Positions 33,255 to 41,572 of a DNA stretch of 64,000 nt are shown one piece after another; the first letter of the stretch is position 1; every line of letters starts with the position of its first letter. The translations under genes were made by a program, and so were the position numbers. The DNA is from Geobacter sp. (GTDB lineage: Bacteria; Desulfobacterota; Desulfuromonadia; Geobacterales; Pseudopelobacteraceae): NCBI GenBank assembly GCA_003574895.1, contig PJFB01000009.1, forward strand, positions 1 to 64,000, read 5' to 3'. The notes under the pieces were generated by a model, which worked only from the letters and a program-made list of their open reading frames with translations, ran no database searches and was not told the origin of the DNA.

Positions 33255-34769
33255 ATGAAAATCCTTTTGGTGTATCCAGAGTATCCAGATACATTTTGGA
33301 GTTTCCGACATGCCTTGAAATTCATCGGGAAAAAAGCCGCTTTCCCGCCTCTGGGGTTGTTGACTGTTGCTGCCATATTGCCTGTGACATGGGAGAAGCG
33401 CCTTGTTGATATGAATGTACAGCCGCTGTCCGAACAGGCGCTTGCTTGGGCGGACTTCGTCTTTATCAGTGCTATGACCATCCAGCGTGAATCCGTCAAG
33501 GATATCCTGGCGCGCTGCCGGGAATTGGGGGTTAAGAGCCTTGTCGGGGGGCCTCTGTTTACCTCTTCGCCCGCAGAATTCGACTTTGCTGACCATCTTG
33601 TGCTTGGAGAAGCGGAAATCACCCTTCCGCTTTTCCTTGCCGATCTTGAGCGTGGTCAGGCCCGGCATATCTATGGCGCCAGCGGTTTTGCGGATGTTGA
33701 TAAGACGCCGATCCCGCTCTGGGACTTGGTCAACCTGAAAAAATATTCCGCCATGAATCTTCAATATTCCAGGGGCTGTCCTTTCGATTGTGAGTTCTGT
33801 GATATTACCCAACTATTTGGCCGCAGGCCCCGCACCAAAACCACGGAGCATGTCATTAAAGAACTTTCCGCCCTGTACTCCCGCGGTTGGCGCGGTGGCG
33901 TGTTTTTTGTCGATGACAATTTTATAGGTGATAAGCGCAAACTCAGGCATGAGATTCTTCCGGCGATAATCGAGTGGCAAGAGGGAAAAGGATATCCGTT
34001 TGAACTCTTCACCGAGGCGTCTATCGATTTGGCCGATGAGCCGCAACTCTTGGATCTGATGGTAAAAGCGGGGTTTGAAGAGGTTTTTATCGGAATAGAG
34101 ACCCCACATGATGAGGGGCTTTTGGAGAGCTGCAAAGTGCAGAACCGGAACCGCGACCTGATCGCAAGCGTGAAGCGTATCCAGCAGGCCGGCATTCAGG
34201 TTCAGGGCGGTTTCATAGTTGGTTTTGACAGCGATCCCCCATCGATCTTCGAACGGCAAATACGCTTTATCCAGGAAAGCGGAATTGTCACCGCCATGGT
34301 AGGGATACTTACCGTTTTGTGCGGAACCAGGCTTTATCGGAGGTTGCTCCGGGAGGGCCGCCTGTTGGGTAATGCCTCCGGCAACAATATGGCAGTGTCT
34401 CTCAATTTCATTCCCAGCATGAATCCCGATATCCTGATCAATGGTTACCGTTCCATAATTACCACCATCTACTCACCCAAGGAGTACTACCGGCGTGTAA
34501 CCTGTTTTCTACGGGAGTACCGGCCGCTGTATAAAGGAAGGCTGCGCCTGAAGTCGGGCTATTGCGGCGCATTGTTCAAATCCGTCTTTGTGCTTGGAGT
34601 ACTGGGCAAGGAAAGACTCCAATTCTGGAAGCTCTTTTTCTGGTCCTTGGCCACTAAACCACGGCTTTTCCCGTTGGCAATCACTTTAGCCATTTATGGC
34701 TACCACTTCAGGAAGATCACCGACAAGATCAGCTGGAACGGGATTTTCAATGACGGCTGCACCCGCTGA
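33255..34769 (+). CDS. B12-binding radical SAM protein (DUF4070 / HpnP-like)
   Basis: 504-residue enzyme with an N-terminal cobalamin-binding fold (residues 1-140) and the radical SAM cluster motif SRGCPFDCEFCDITQLFGRR (CxxxCxxC) near residue 175. The following FFVDDNFIGDKRK and ELFTEASIDLADEP segments and a DUF4070-like C terminus are shared with hopanoid C-2 methylase HpnP and its relatives. It may methylate or rearrange a lipid or a small molecule; HpnP identity is not proven. It is transcribed rightward together with the MerA-like gene 57 bases later. Confidence 0.85.
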   Translation: MKILLVYPEYPDTFWSFRHALKFIGKKAAFPPLGLLTVAAILPVTWEKRLVDMNVQPLSEQALAWADFVFISAMTIQRESVKDILARCRELGVKSLVGGPLFTSSPAEFDFADHLVLGEAEITLPLFLADLERGQARHIYGASGFADVDKTPIPLWDLVNLKKYSAMNLQYSRGCPFDCEFCDITQLFGRRPRTKTTEHVIKELSALYSRGWRGGVFFVDDNFIGDKRKLRHEILPAIIEWQEGKGYPFELFTEASIDLADEPQLLDLMVKAGFEEVFIGIETPHDEGLLESCKVQNRNRDLIASVKRIQQAGIQVQGGFIVGFDSDPPSIFERQIRFIQESGIVTAMVGILTVLCGTRLYRRLLREGRLLGNASGNNMAVSLNFIPSMNPDILINGYRSIITTIYSPKEYYRRVTCFLREYRPLYKGRLRLKSGYCGALFKSVFVLGVLGKERLQFWKLFFWSLATKPRLFPLAITLAIYGYHFRKITDKISWNGIFNDGCTR

Positions 34770-34826
34770 GAAATGGCTGCAACTTTCCATTCATGATTTT
34801 TGGCGCGATTACAGGAGAATAAATCA

Positions 34827-36233
34827 ATGGGCAGCAAACCCGATCTGATCATCCTTGGTTCCGGCTCAACGGCTTTTGCCGCTGCGCTGCGCGCCACATC
34901 CCATGGCAAAAGAGTGCTGATGTTCGAAAAGAGCGTTTTGGGCGGTACCTGCATCAATTGGGGCTGCATTCCCAGCAAAACGATGATTCATGCCGCACAG
35001 TATATTCACGAGGCCCAATTGGGGATGAAAATCGGCCTTGGCACCGCTTGTCACGGTGTTGATTATGAACGTCTGTGCGCTCACCGTGATCAAGTGGTGC
35101 TTCGGCTGCGCAAAGAGCGTTACCTGGATGTGTTGCAGAATACTGCAGGCCTTGAACTTGTGAAGGGGACAGCCCGGTTCCTTGATCAGCATACGGTGGA
35201 GGCGGACGAACGCCGCTATGACGCAGAGCGCTTTCTGGTCGCCGTTGGCGGATATCCTCGGGTTCCGGCCATTACAGGTCTTGAGCGGTGCGATTACCTG
35301 ACCAGTCGTAGCGCCCTGCTCATGAAGCGGCTTCCCAAGTCCATGGTAATCATCGGAGGTGGAGTGATTGCGGTTGAATTGGGCCAGATGTTCCATAGAT
35401 TGGGGTGTCGGATTACCATCCTCGAACATGGTCCCAGGCTGCTACCGACAGTTGAGCGCGAGCCGGCCCAGGCACTGCATGAGATATTGGTTGAAGAAGG
35501 TATCAAAATCGTGGCAAATGTCGCATTCTGCTCAGTGGACAAGGTCGGGGACCTGACAGTAATCAATGCCGATCTGGGCGACCGGCGTCACGAATACACC
35601 TGTGAGCGGCTGCTGCTGGCCGTGGGCATTGCTCCGGCAACCGAGGGCATAGGCCTGGAAAAAGCAGGGGTTGAATTTGACCGGAAAGGTTTTGTCAAAA
35701 CGGATCGACAGATGCGGACCACGATACCCGGAATCTGGGCCGCAGGCGATGCCACCGGCGGCATGATGATTGCTACTGTGGGAGCCAGGGAAGGGATTGT
35801 GGCCGTTGATAATATGTTTAACCAGGGTTGTGGCTGTGTAATGGACTATCTGACGGCACCGATGTCGATCTTTACCGATCCCGAGGTCGGGATTGTCGGC
35901 CACAGCGAGGAAAGCGCTATCCAGGCCGGTTTCGATATAATGGTTAATGTCATACCGGTCAGCGCAATTCCCAAGGCGCATGTTACCGGTCATACGGGTG
36001 GCGTGATCAAGATGATCGCCGATCGGGTCACTGGACGCCTGTTGGGTGTCCATCTGGTCTGCAACCGGGGTGCTGAATTAATCAATGAAGCGGCAATTGC
36101 CTTGCGACATCAGGTGACGGTTGATGAATTGGCCGGGTCACTCCATGTCTATCCATCCATAGGAGAGGGGCTCAAGCTATGTGCCCAGGGATTCAGCCGG
36201 GATATCAACCGACTTTCCTGCTGCGCCGAATAG
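34827..36233 (+). CDS. Mercuric reductase-like flavoprotein disulfide reductase
   Basis: 468-residue FAD/NAD(P)H-dependent oxidoreductase. The redox motif GGTCINWGCIPSKT gives Cys42 and Cys47. The NADPH domain has IIGGGVIAVELGQMFHRLG, and the FAD-binding WAAGDATGG is present. The C terminus ends with vicinal cysteines (NRLSCCAE, Cys465-Cys466), the hallmark of mercuric reductase. The N-terminal HMA domain of many MerA proteins is absent, and there is no merR/merT nearby, so general thiol or metal reduction is possible. AGGAG lies upstream of ATG 34827; a strong terminator follows. Confidence 0.85.
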   Translation: MGSKPDLIILGSGSTAFAAALRATSHGKRVLMFEKSVLGGTCINWGCIPSKTMIHAAQYIHEAQLGMKIGLGTACHGVDYERLCAHRDQVVLRLRKERYLDVLQNTAGLELVKGTARFLDQHTVEADERRYDAERFLVAVGGYPRVPAITGLERCDYLTSRSALLMKRLPKSMVIIGGGVIAVELGQMFHRLGCRITILEHGPRLLPTVEREPAQALHEILVEEGIKIVANVAFCSVDKVGDLTVINADLGDRRHEYTCERLLLAVGIAPATEGIGLEKAGVEFDRKGFVKTDRQMRTTIPGIWAAGDATGGMMIATVGAREGIVAVDNMFNQGCGCVMDYLTAPMSIFTDPEVGIVGHSEESAIQAGFDIMVNVIPVSAIPKAHVTGHTGGVIKMIADRVTGRLLGVHLVCNRGAELINEAAIALRHQVTVDELAGSLHVYPSIGEGLKLCAQGFSRDINRLSCCAE

Positions 36234-36262
36234 AGGGTAGGGCAATAGCTGGAGTCCAAATG

Positions 36263-36290
36263 AAAAAAGCCCGCTTTCGCGGGCTTTTTT
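36263..36290. terminator. Bidirectional terminator between merA-like gene and cold-shock gene
   Basis: Perfect palindrome with six A, arms GCCCGC/GCGGGC around a TTTC loop and six T. It ends the rightward merA-like transcript and the leftward cold-shock transcript. Confidence 0.9.
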
Positions 36291-36333
36291 GTATGATATG
36301 TGTCCCGGTAAGCCGGACATATCCGTTAGATTC

Positions 36334-36534
36334 TTAGATCCTTGAAACGTTTGCTGCCTGAAGGCCTTTTGGTCCCTTTACCACTTCGAAGCTGACTTCG
36401 TCACCTTCGGCGAGAGATTTGAAGCCATCTCCGGTTATAGCGGAGAAATGCACGAAAACGTCCTCTCCACCCTGCTGCTCAAGAAACCCAAACCCCTTGC
36501 TGTCGTTGAACCATTTTACCTTGCCTTGTACCAT
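36334..36534 (-). CDS. Cold-shock domain protein (CspA family)
   Basis: 66-residue single-stranded nucleic-acid-binding protein. It has the RNP1 motif KGFGFLEQ and RNP2 motif DVFVHFSAI, and ends [17 protein letters not shown] lies upstream of the ATG. A close paralogue lies at 40322-40525. It is a free-standing gene between two terminators. Confidence 0.95.
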   Translation of the reverse strand: MVQGKVKWFNDSKGFGFLEQQGGEDVFVHFSAITGDGFKSLAEGDEVSFEVVKGPKGLQAANVSRI

Positions 36535-36632
36535 TTTTCTTTTCTCCTGCTTTCGCGTGTTATGCCCGGCAACCGTTTACAGATCTGAAGCCGCCGAGCG
36601 TTCTGCTTCCTGATCATATTACCCTCAATACT

Positions 36633-36665
36633 AAAAAACCCAGTAGGGTTTCAAAGCCCACTGGG
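36633..36665 (-). terminator. Leftward intrinsic terminator after the superoxide reductase gene
   Basis: Arms CCCAGT (36639-36644) and ACTGGG (36660-36665) with further inner GGG/CCC pairing are followed, on the minus strand, by six T (36633-36638). It would end leftward transcription from the superoxide reductase gene and insulate the cold-shock gene. Confidence 0.75.
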
Positions 36666-36803
36666 GGTAGAAACAACAATATGGAATTTAAATTAACACA
36701 TGATAAACCTGTTTGTCTTCAAAATAATGTGCCCATGAAAAAAAAGTTGTTTGGGGCGATTTGCCTGTACAACACAGCATGCGCGGTCAGGAGTTGCTCA
36801 AGG

Positions 36804-37283
36804 TTATGTTAACGAAATATCGATGTTTGATTCCCAGTAACCATGGAGATTACAATGCTGGGCAGCCACCAGGGTCACTTTCCCGGATGGTGCGCTATCC
36901 TTTTGCAGCGCCAATGTGAATGTCGCCTTGGGTTTGAGATATCCTTTTGATTGCATGGTAACCTTGCCGGCCGGTTCGTTGCCGATATACAGTTCTATAT
37001 CTTGAATCCAGTGATTTGGCCCCATTGGGTGCAAGTTCTCGCCAACGGCCACCTCTACGCTGAACATCTCACCGGCTTTGACCGATGCAGGAGCGATAAT
37101 CACCGGAACATGGCCTTTTTCCAACGGAGTCTTTTTAGCCGGATCCTTGACGCGATTTATCCCCTCAAAAAGGGATTGATCAACTTTAACCGGAAAATAT
37201 CGCTCGGCAAAAGCGGTTGTTGAAATCAGGCCCGTTGAGATGGAACCCATAACTGCGGTCTTCAAAAATAATCGTCTGTCCAT
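36804..37283 (-). CDS. Periplasmic superoxide reductase-like protein (class II SORL domain)
   Basis: 159-residue protein that should reduce superoxide to peroxide at a mononuclear iron centre. The N terminus has a twin-arginine-like signal (MDRRLFLKTA...TTAFA). The SOR centre residues are all visible with canonical spacing: His58 (GHVPVI), His85 and His91 (HPMGPNHW), Cys144 and His147 (CNLHGYW). The glutamate-lysine pair before the first His is present with one extra Gly. There is no N-terminal desulforedoxin domain. Export by Tat would place it in the periplasm, next to the divergent cytochrome c gene. Confidence 0.85.
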   Translation of the reverse strand: MDRRLFLKTAVMGSISTGLISTTAFAERYFPVKVDQSLFEGINRVKDPAKKTPLEKGHVPVIIAPASVKAGEMFSVEVAVGENLHPMGPNHWIQDIELYIGNEPAGKVTMQSKGYLKPKATFTLALQKDSAPSGKVTLVAAQHCNLHGYWESNIDISLT

Positions 37284-37446
37284 TCGATTACCTCCAATTG
37301 ATGATCGGACGTCTCATCGGGCGCCACGGTCAAACTATAACCCAGAAATATTTGTTTTCAAGGCAGTGGCTGCTTTTTGACAAAGCCTGTTTCTTGGATA
37401 GGATATGTTCACGATTGACAACACATCACATTAAAGGAGCAATGTA

Positions 37447-37767
37447 ATGAGCAAATCCATAATCACCCTGATCGTTATTGCCGGTCTGGTATCTTCGGTG
37501 GCGGCAGCCGAGCCTCCTTCGGCTGAACACGGCAGGCAGCTTTTCGGCAGCACAGCTCTGGGTACGAACGGCAGGAGTTGTTCCACTTGCCACGCAGGCG
37601 GTAAAGGATTGGAAGATGTTGGCGGGTTCGATGATGCGAAGTTGGAGATGATAATTAATCAGTGCATCCAAAAACCTCTCAAGGGTCAAGCCCTTGCCAC
37701 TGATTCAAATGAACTCAAGTCGTTAGTCATCTATTTACGCACACTCGCCAATCTAGACAGCAAATAG
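37447..37767 (+). CDS. Small monohaem c-type cytochrome
   Basis: 106-residue periplasmic protein with signal peptide (residues 1-20) and one haem-binding site CSTCH (Cys45, Cys48, His49). A distal axial ligand is not obvious; no methionine occurs in the expected region. The fold (AEHGRQLFGSTALGTNG before the haem site, ELKSLVIYLRTLA at the end) resembles short class I cytochromes. AAAGGAG precedes the ATG. It is divergent from the superoxide reductase gene; electron partnership is a possibility only. Confidence 0.85.
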   Translation: MSKSIITLIVIAGLVSSVAAAEPPSAEHGRQLFGSTALGTNGRSCSTCHAGGKGLEDVGGFDDAKLEMIINQCIQKPLKGQALATDSNELKSLVIYLRTLANLDSK

Positions 37768-37923
37768 TATATGGATTGACCTGCTGAACAATGTTGGCCA
37801 GCATTAAACATTGGCCACTCATGACGGTCAGAGTTTTGCATTGAACACTAATTTAGTTTACCTCTTGGATTCCTCCGTCCGAATGGTGTACTGTGCGGAA
37901 AAATACATTTTGGAGTAACAACA

Positions 37924-38754
37924 ATGACACAACGGGCAATTTTATGCCCTCGCTGCCGTCGGCTGATCGGAAGCGACGAAGCTTTCTGTTCATGGTGCGG
38001 GACTAAGCGCTCTTCTGCCTGGTGGCAGGCGGTGGGTTGGACACGTGGCGCCCTTGGCGGGGATTGGCTGGTTAAGGCCATCATCTCGGTCAATATAGGG
38101 ATTTTTGTCCTCTCCCTGGTATTCAGCAGACACTCCGGGACTTCTCTAAGTCTGTTCGGTATGTTTTCTCCGGGAGATAATAGCCTTTTATCGCTCGGTG
38201 CCACAGGCACGATTCCAATTGAACGCGATGATCGGGTTTGGACACTCTTGTCGGCCAATTACCTCCACGGCGGACTTTTGCATATTCTCTTCAATATGCT
38301 TGCCCTGCGCCAGATCGCACCATCGGTGATCCAGGAATATGGCACAAGCCGCATGTTCGTTATCTACACGCTGGGAGGGGTTTTCGGTTACATTGTATCT
38401 TACCTGGCCGGGGTGCCATTCACCATTGGGGCTTCGGCAGCGATTTGCGCCCTTATTGGCGCTTTGCTCTACTTTGGCCGCAGTCGCGGGGGCGTTTACG
38501 GAACGGCTGTCTATCGTGAAGTGAGCGGTTGGGTGATCAGTCTCGCCATCTTTGGCTTGATTATGCCGGGAATCAACAATTGGGCCCATGGCGGCGGGAT
38601 AGTGGGCGGCGTTGTGCTGGGGATGCTGATGGGATATGGGGAGCGTAGGCCGGAGACGTCCGTCCATACTGCCCTTGCCATGGTCTGTGCTGTGGCGACG
38701 ATTCTGGTATTGGGATGGGCGGTCATTGTTACAGCAATGCTTAGAATTGGATAG
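37924..38754 (+). CDS. Rhomboid intramembrane serine protease with N-terminal zinc ribbon
   Basis: 276-residue inner-membrane protease. The N terminus carries a zinc ribbon (Cys8, Cys11, Cys22, Cys25; CPRC...CSWC). Six or seven membrane segments follow. The catalytic Ser171 lies in TIGASAAICALIG, His222 in NNWAHGGGIVGG, and the loop LHGGLLHILFNM is the conserved first part. Substrates are unknown. It is a monocistronic gene as far as the spacing shows. Confidence 0.92.
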   Translation: MTQRAILCPRCRRLIGSDEAFCSWCGTKRSSAWWQAVGWTRGALGGDWLVKAIISVNIGIFVLSLVFSRHSGTSLSLFGMFSPGDNSLLSLGATGTIPIERDDRVWTLLSANYLHGGLLHILFNMLALRQIAPSVIQEYGTSRMFVIYTLGGVFGYIVSYLAGVPFTIGASAAICALIGALLYFGRSRGGVYGTAVYREVSGWVISLAIFGLIMPGINNWAHGGGIVGGVVLGMLMGYGERRPETSVHTALAMVCAVATILVLGWAVIVTAMLRIG

Positions 38755-38875
38755 TTAAACTGCGCGACGAGGGCGCTTCAGCAATGTTGTGCTATAATAT
38801 CACCATATGGTTGCAAATGTGAGTTATCGAAAAGCGTGAGTTAGATGTTTCAAGCAAAGAAAGGAATCATTTCCC

Positions 38876-39571
38876 ATGAAAATAAAATCAGTACTGTTTG
38901 TCATGGCTGTGATGGTCATAATGATTGCGGTTCTGCCGCGCCATGCCGTTGCCGAAGATGAGACCAGGAAAGTCGGCGATGCCGCCGCTGTGCTCAAGGA
39001 AATAATGGCGGTACCTGAAAAGGGTATTCCGCCGGCATTGCTCAGTGGGGCTCACGGCATTGCCATCATCCCTGGGGTGATCAAGCTCGGCTTCATCATC
39101 GGGGGGCGTTACGGCACAGGTGTCCTGCTGGTGCGAGATGCGGCAGGAAAATGGAGTTCGCCGTCATTCATTAGCTTGGCCGGTGGGGGTATCGGTTGGC
39201 AAATAGGTGCGCAATCCACCGACATTATCCTGGTATTCAAGAGCCGCCAGAGCATTGAGGGCATCAAGAAAGGCAAATTCACCTTGGGTGCCGATGCGGC
39301 TGTTGCTGCCGGTCCGGTGGGGCGAAGCATGGAGGCCGCGACCGATGTGAAACTGAAAGCCGAAGTTTATTCATACTCGCGCAGTCGCGGGCTTTTTGCC
39401 GGAATCTCGCTGGAGGGCGCAGCCCTGCAGATCGATCATGAAGCCAATGCCGCTTTTTATGGTAAACCGGAAATCAGTGCCGGCGATATCCTGTCCGGCA
39501 AGGTGGTCAGTGAGGCGCCAGCGGTGAAGCATCTCGAGAAACTTCTGAACGAGTACACGGCCAGCAAATAA
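38876..39571 (+). CDS. SYLF-domain lipid-binding protein
   Basis: 231-residue exported protein with signal peptide (about 1-25). The SYLF/Ysc84-type domain covers most of the rest: GAHGIAIIPGVIKLGFIIGG, GRYGTGVLLVRD, SFISLAGGGIGWQIGAQSTD, and SYSRSRGLFAGISLEGAAL. Members bind phosphoinositides in eukaryotes; the bacterial role is unclear, presumably at the envelope. Confidence 0.9.
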   Translation: MKIKSVLFVMAVMVIMIAVLPRHAVAEDETRKVGDAAAVLKEIMAVPEKGIPPALLSGAHGIAIIPGVIKLGFIIGGRYGTGVLLVRDAAGKWSSPSFISLAGGGIGWQIGAQSTDIILVFKSRQSIEGIKKGKFTLGADAAVAAGPVGRSMEAATDVKLKAEVYSYSRSRGLFAGISLEGAALQIDHEANAAFYGKPEISAGDILSGKVVSEAPAVKHLEKLLNEYTASK

Positions 39572-39597
39572 TGTTGCAGGCCGCCTTGATGTCTTGC

Positions 39598-40038
39598 TCA
39601 GGGAGAGCAGGCTGAAGCCCTGATCAGTTCCAGCCGTTCGTTGGGAGTGATTTCCTCCCACTCCGTAACCGTGGAAAGATCAACGGTTTTGATCATGGAG
39701 CCATCGTCGGAGAGGTGGGTTACACTTTGAAGTTTGCTTTTGCGCAGGTTGCAGTCCAGGTTGTAAATGTACCGGGATTCGGCCAGGTTCTCAAAGAGCT
39801 TGGCCGGTTCCAGCACAGTTAACGCATCTTCCTTCCCTTTTGCGGTGTAGACGACCCGTGCCGTTATCCGGACGATATCTCCCGGAAGTTTCGCAACTTC
39901 TCCCTTGTCAAAGTAGAAATATGTTTCAGGGTTTTCATCCAGTTTTATCCATTCATGGCTATTGCCGGCAAAGGCCTGGGTCAAGCCCGTAAGCACCATC
40001 CAGGCCATAACGATTGCTAACACGATAGTTTTTGACAT
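39598..40038 (-). CDS. Exported protein resembling surface-adhesin protein E family
   Basis: 146-residue protein with signal peptide (residues 1-24, ending TQAFA). The layout HEWIKLDENPETYFYFDKGE, VRITARVVYT, YIYNLDCN and a final TPNERLELIRASAC resembles small periplasmic proteins of the surface-adhesin E type (tentative). Two cysteines, in the middle and near the C terminus, may pair. It converges on the SYLF gene. Function unknown. Confidence 0.7.
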   Translation of the reverse strand: MSKTIVLAIVMAWMVLTGLTQAFAGNSHEWIKLDENPETYFYFDKGEVAKLPGDIVRITARVVYTAKGKEDALTVLEPAKLFENLAESRYIYNLDCNLRKSKLQSVTHLSDDGSMIKTVDLSTVTEWEEITPNERLELIRASACSP

Positions 40039-40321
40039 TTCCGTCTCCTTGGTCGATCTAAGTGAACTGGGATCTGAAAGTCAGAATATTATAGCAGATG
40101 TTTTGTTTATAGCAGGTTTTACATTGCCAACAGCTATTCTGATAAGTTTTAAATATTTTTAGTAATCTGGAATTATTTTAATTTTCTGGTACTGTATACA
40201 CAACAGGTAGAGTGAGGAACGCGACTGCGAATGGCAAGTGAAGAATTCATGAGGCAAACCACGGACGCGAGGAAACACAAAGCCGGGCAATGAAAGCCAC
40301 AAAAAAAGGAGACAAGAGACG

Positions 40322-40525
40322 ATGGCAACGGGAAAGGTCAAATGGTTCAATGAAAGCAAGGGGTTCGGATTTATCGAGCAAGACGAAGGTGGCGGTGATG
40401 TGTTTGTTCATTTTTCCGCCATCACCGGTGAAGGTTTCAAGACGCTTGCCGAGGGCGACAAGGTGTCCTTCAACGTGGTTAAAGGGCCAAAGGGGTTACA
40501 GGCTGAAAATGTCAAAAGGATTTAG
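40322..40525 (+). CDS. Cold-shock domain protein (CspA family)
   Basis: 67-residue cold-shock protein with RNP1 KGFGFIEQ and RNP2 DVFVHFSAI; it differs from the copy at 36334-36534 mainly in the middle and at the end (AENVKRI). AAGGAG lies upstream of ATG. A 5' region of more than 100 bases precedes it and a perfect hairpin terminator follows. Confidence 0.95.
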   Translation: MATGKVKWFNESKGFGFIEQDEGGGDVFVHFSAITGEGFKTLAEGDKVSFNVVKGPKGLQAENVKRI

Positions 40526-40545
40526 CTGCCACTGAAATGTCGATC

Positions 40546-40575
40546 ATGAAAAGCCTGCGCAAGCAGGCTTTTCAT
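40546..40575. terminator. Hairpin terminator after the cold-shock gene
   Basis: Perfect arms ATGAAAAGCCTGC (40546-40558) and GCAGGCTTTTCAT (40563-40575) around a GCAA tetraloop. The T run is part of the stem, so it can act in both directions. Confidence 0.8.
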
Positions 40576-40689
40576 GTTGCGGATAGTTATGTCATGGCTG
40601 AGTGGGGTTCAAGAGTATTTTGGGGTAATTTTCTCATCAATACAGTCACCTGCCGTATTTGTCGTCCTTGTCTAAAAGAGGTGCGATTT

Positions 40690-41568
40690 ATGAAAAAGCT
40701 GGCCAGATCGGTTGCCTTGTCGCTGATGGTGGCAGTCAGTACCGCGGTTGCCGCAAATTGCGTTGAAGCGCAATGGGCGATGCGTCTTGCCGATCATAAG
40801 GTAATAAGCTTTGAGAGCATGCTTGACGAGATCAGGGGATCGAAGTTGATTTTCGTAGGTGAGATCCATGATCGTAAAGAACATCATGTCGCACAATTGG
40901 ATGTCATCAAAGCGCTCAAACAGTCCGGTGCGCCTCTGGCAATCGGCTTGGAAATGTTTACCGCCGAAAGCCAGGGAAACCTGGATCAATGGGGGGCTGG
41001 CAAACTCGATCCGGATGACTTTATCAAGCTCTATAATCGGGAATGGAAAATACCGTGGCCGCTTTATCGTGATATTTTCATCTATGCCAGGGAACAGCAT
41101 ATTCCGTTGATCGGGCTGAACGTCCCGCGGGAAATCATTCACAAGGTGGCCCAGGAAGGATTTGCAGCACTGACTCCTGAGCAACGGAAAATGTTGCCGG
41201 CTGGGATTACCTGCAATGTTGATCCCACCTACAAGGCCTTCATCCAGAAGGCCTACATGATGGGGCATACCATCAACGACAAGTCATTTGTTTACTTCTG
41301 CGAATCCCAGATGCTCTGGAACAAGAGCCTTGGCTGGCATCTCAAGGAGTACCTCAAGCAAAATCCCGGTCGAACCGTGATCGTTCTGGCCGGGTTGGGG
41401 CATGCCATGAAAGCGGGGATACCGGAGGAGATTTTCCGCGGCACAAGGTTCGGATACAAGGTACTGCTGCCTGAGTTGCCGGGGCTCGACAGTAACGCGA
41501 TAACCACTGCGGATGCCGACTATCTTCTGCTGTTTGAACAAGCCGATAACAGCGAAGGGGCGCGATAG
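40690..41568 (+). CDS. ChaN-like haem/iron-associated protein (first copy)
   Basis: 292-residue exported protein of the ChaN (haem-binding uptake, Tiki-like) family. A signal peptide without a proper lipobox is followed by the core: SKLIFVGEIHDRKEHHVAQL, LAIGLEMFTAESQ, WPLYRDIFIYAREQ and a conserved VLAGLGHAMK near the end. Campylobacter ChaN binds haem pairs; related Tiki-like proteins are metalloproteases, so both functions are possible. ATG 40690 has GAGGTG upstream. It heads a three-gene operon with an M1 peptidase-like lipoprotein and a second ChaN. Confidence 0.85.
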   Translation: MKKLARSVALSLMVAVSTAVAANCVEAQWAMRLADHKVISFESMLDEIRGSKLIFVGEIHDRKEHHVAQLDVIKALKQSGAPLAIGLEMFTAESQGNLDQWGAGKLDPDDFIKLYNREWKIPWPLYRDIFIYAREQHIPLIGLNVPREIIHKVAQEGFAALTPEQRKMLPAGITCNVDPTYKAFIQKAYMMGHTINDKSFVYFCESQMLWNKSLGWHLKEYLKQNPGRTVIVLAGLGHAMKAGIPEEIFRGTRFGYKVLLPELPGLDSNAITTADADYLLLFEQADNSEGAR

Positions 41569-41572
41569 CACT

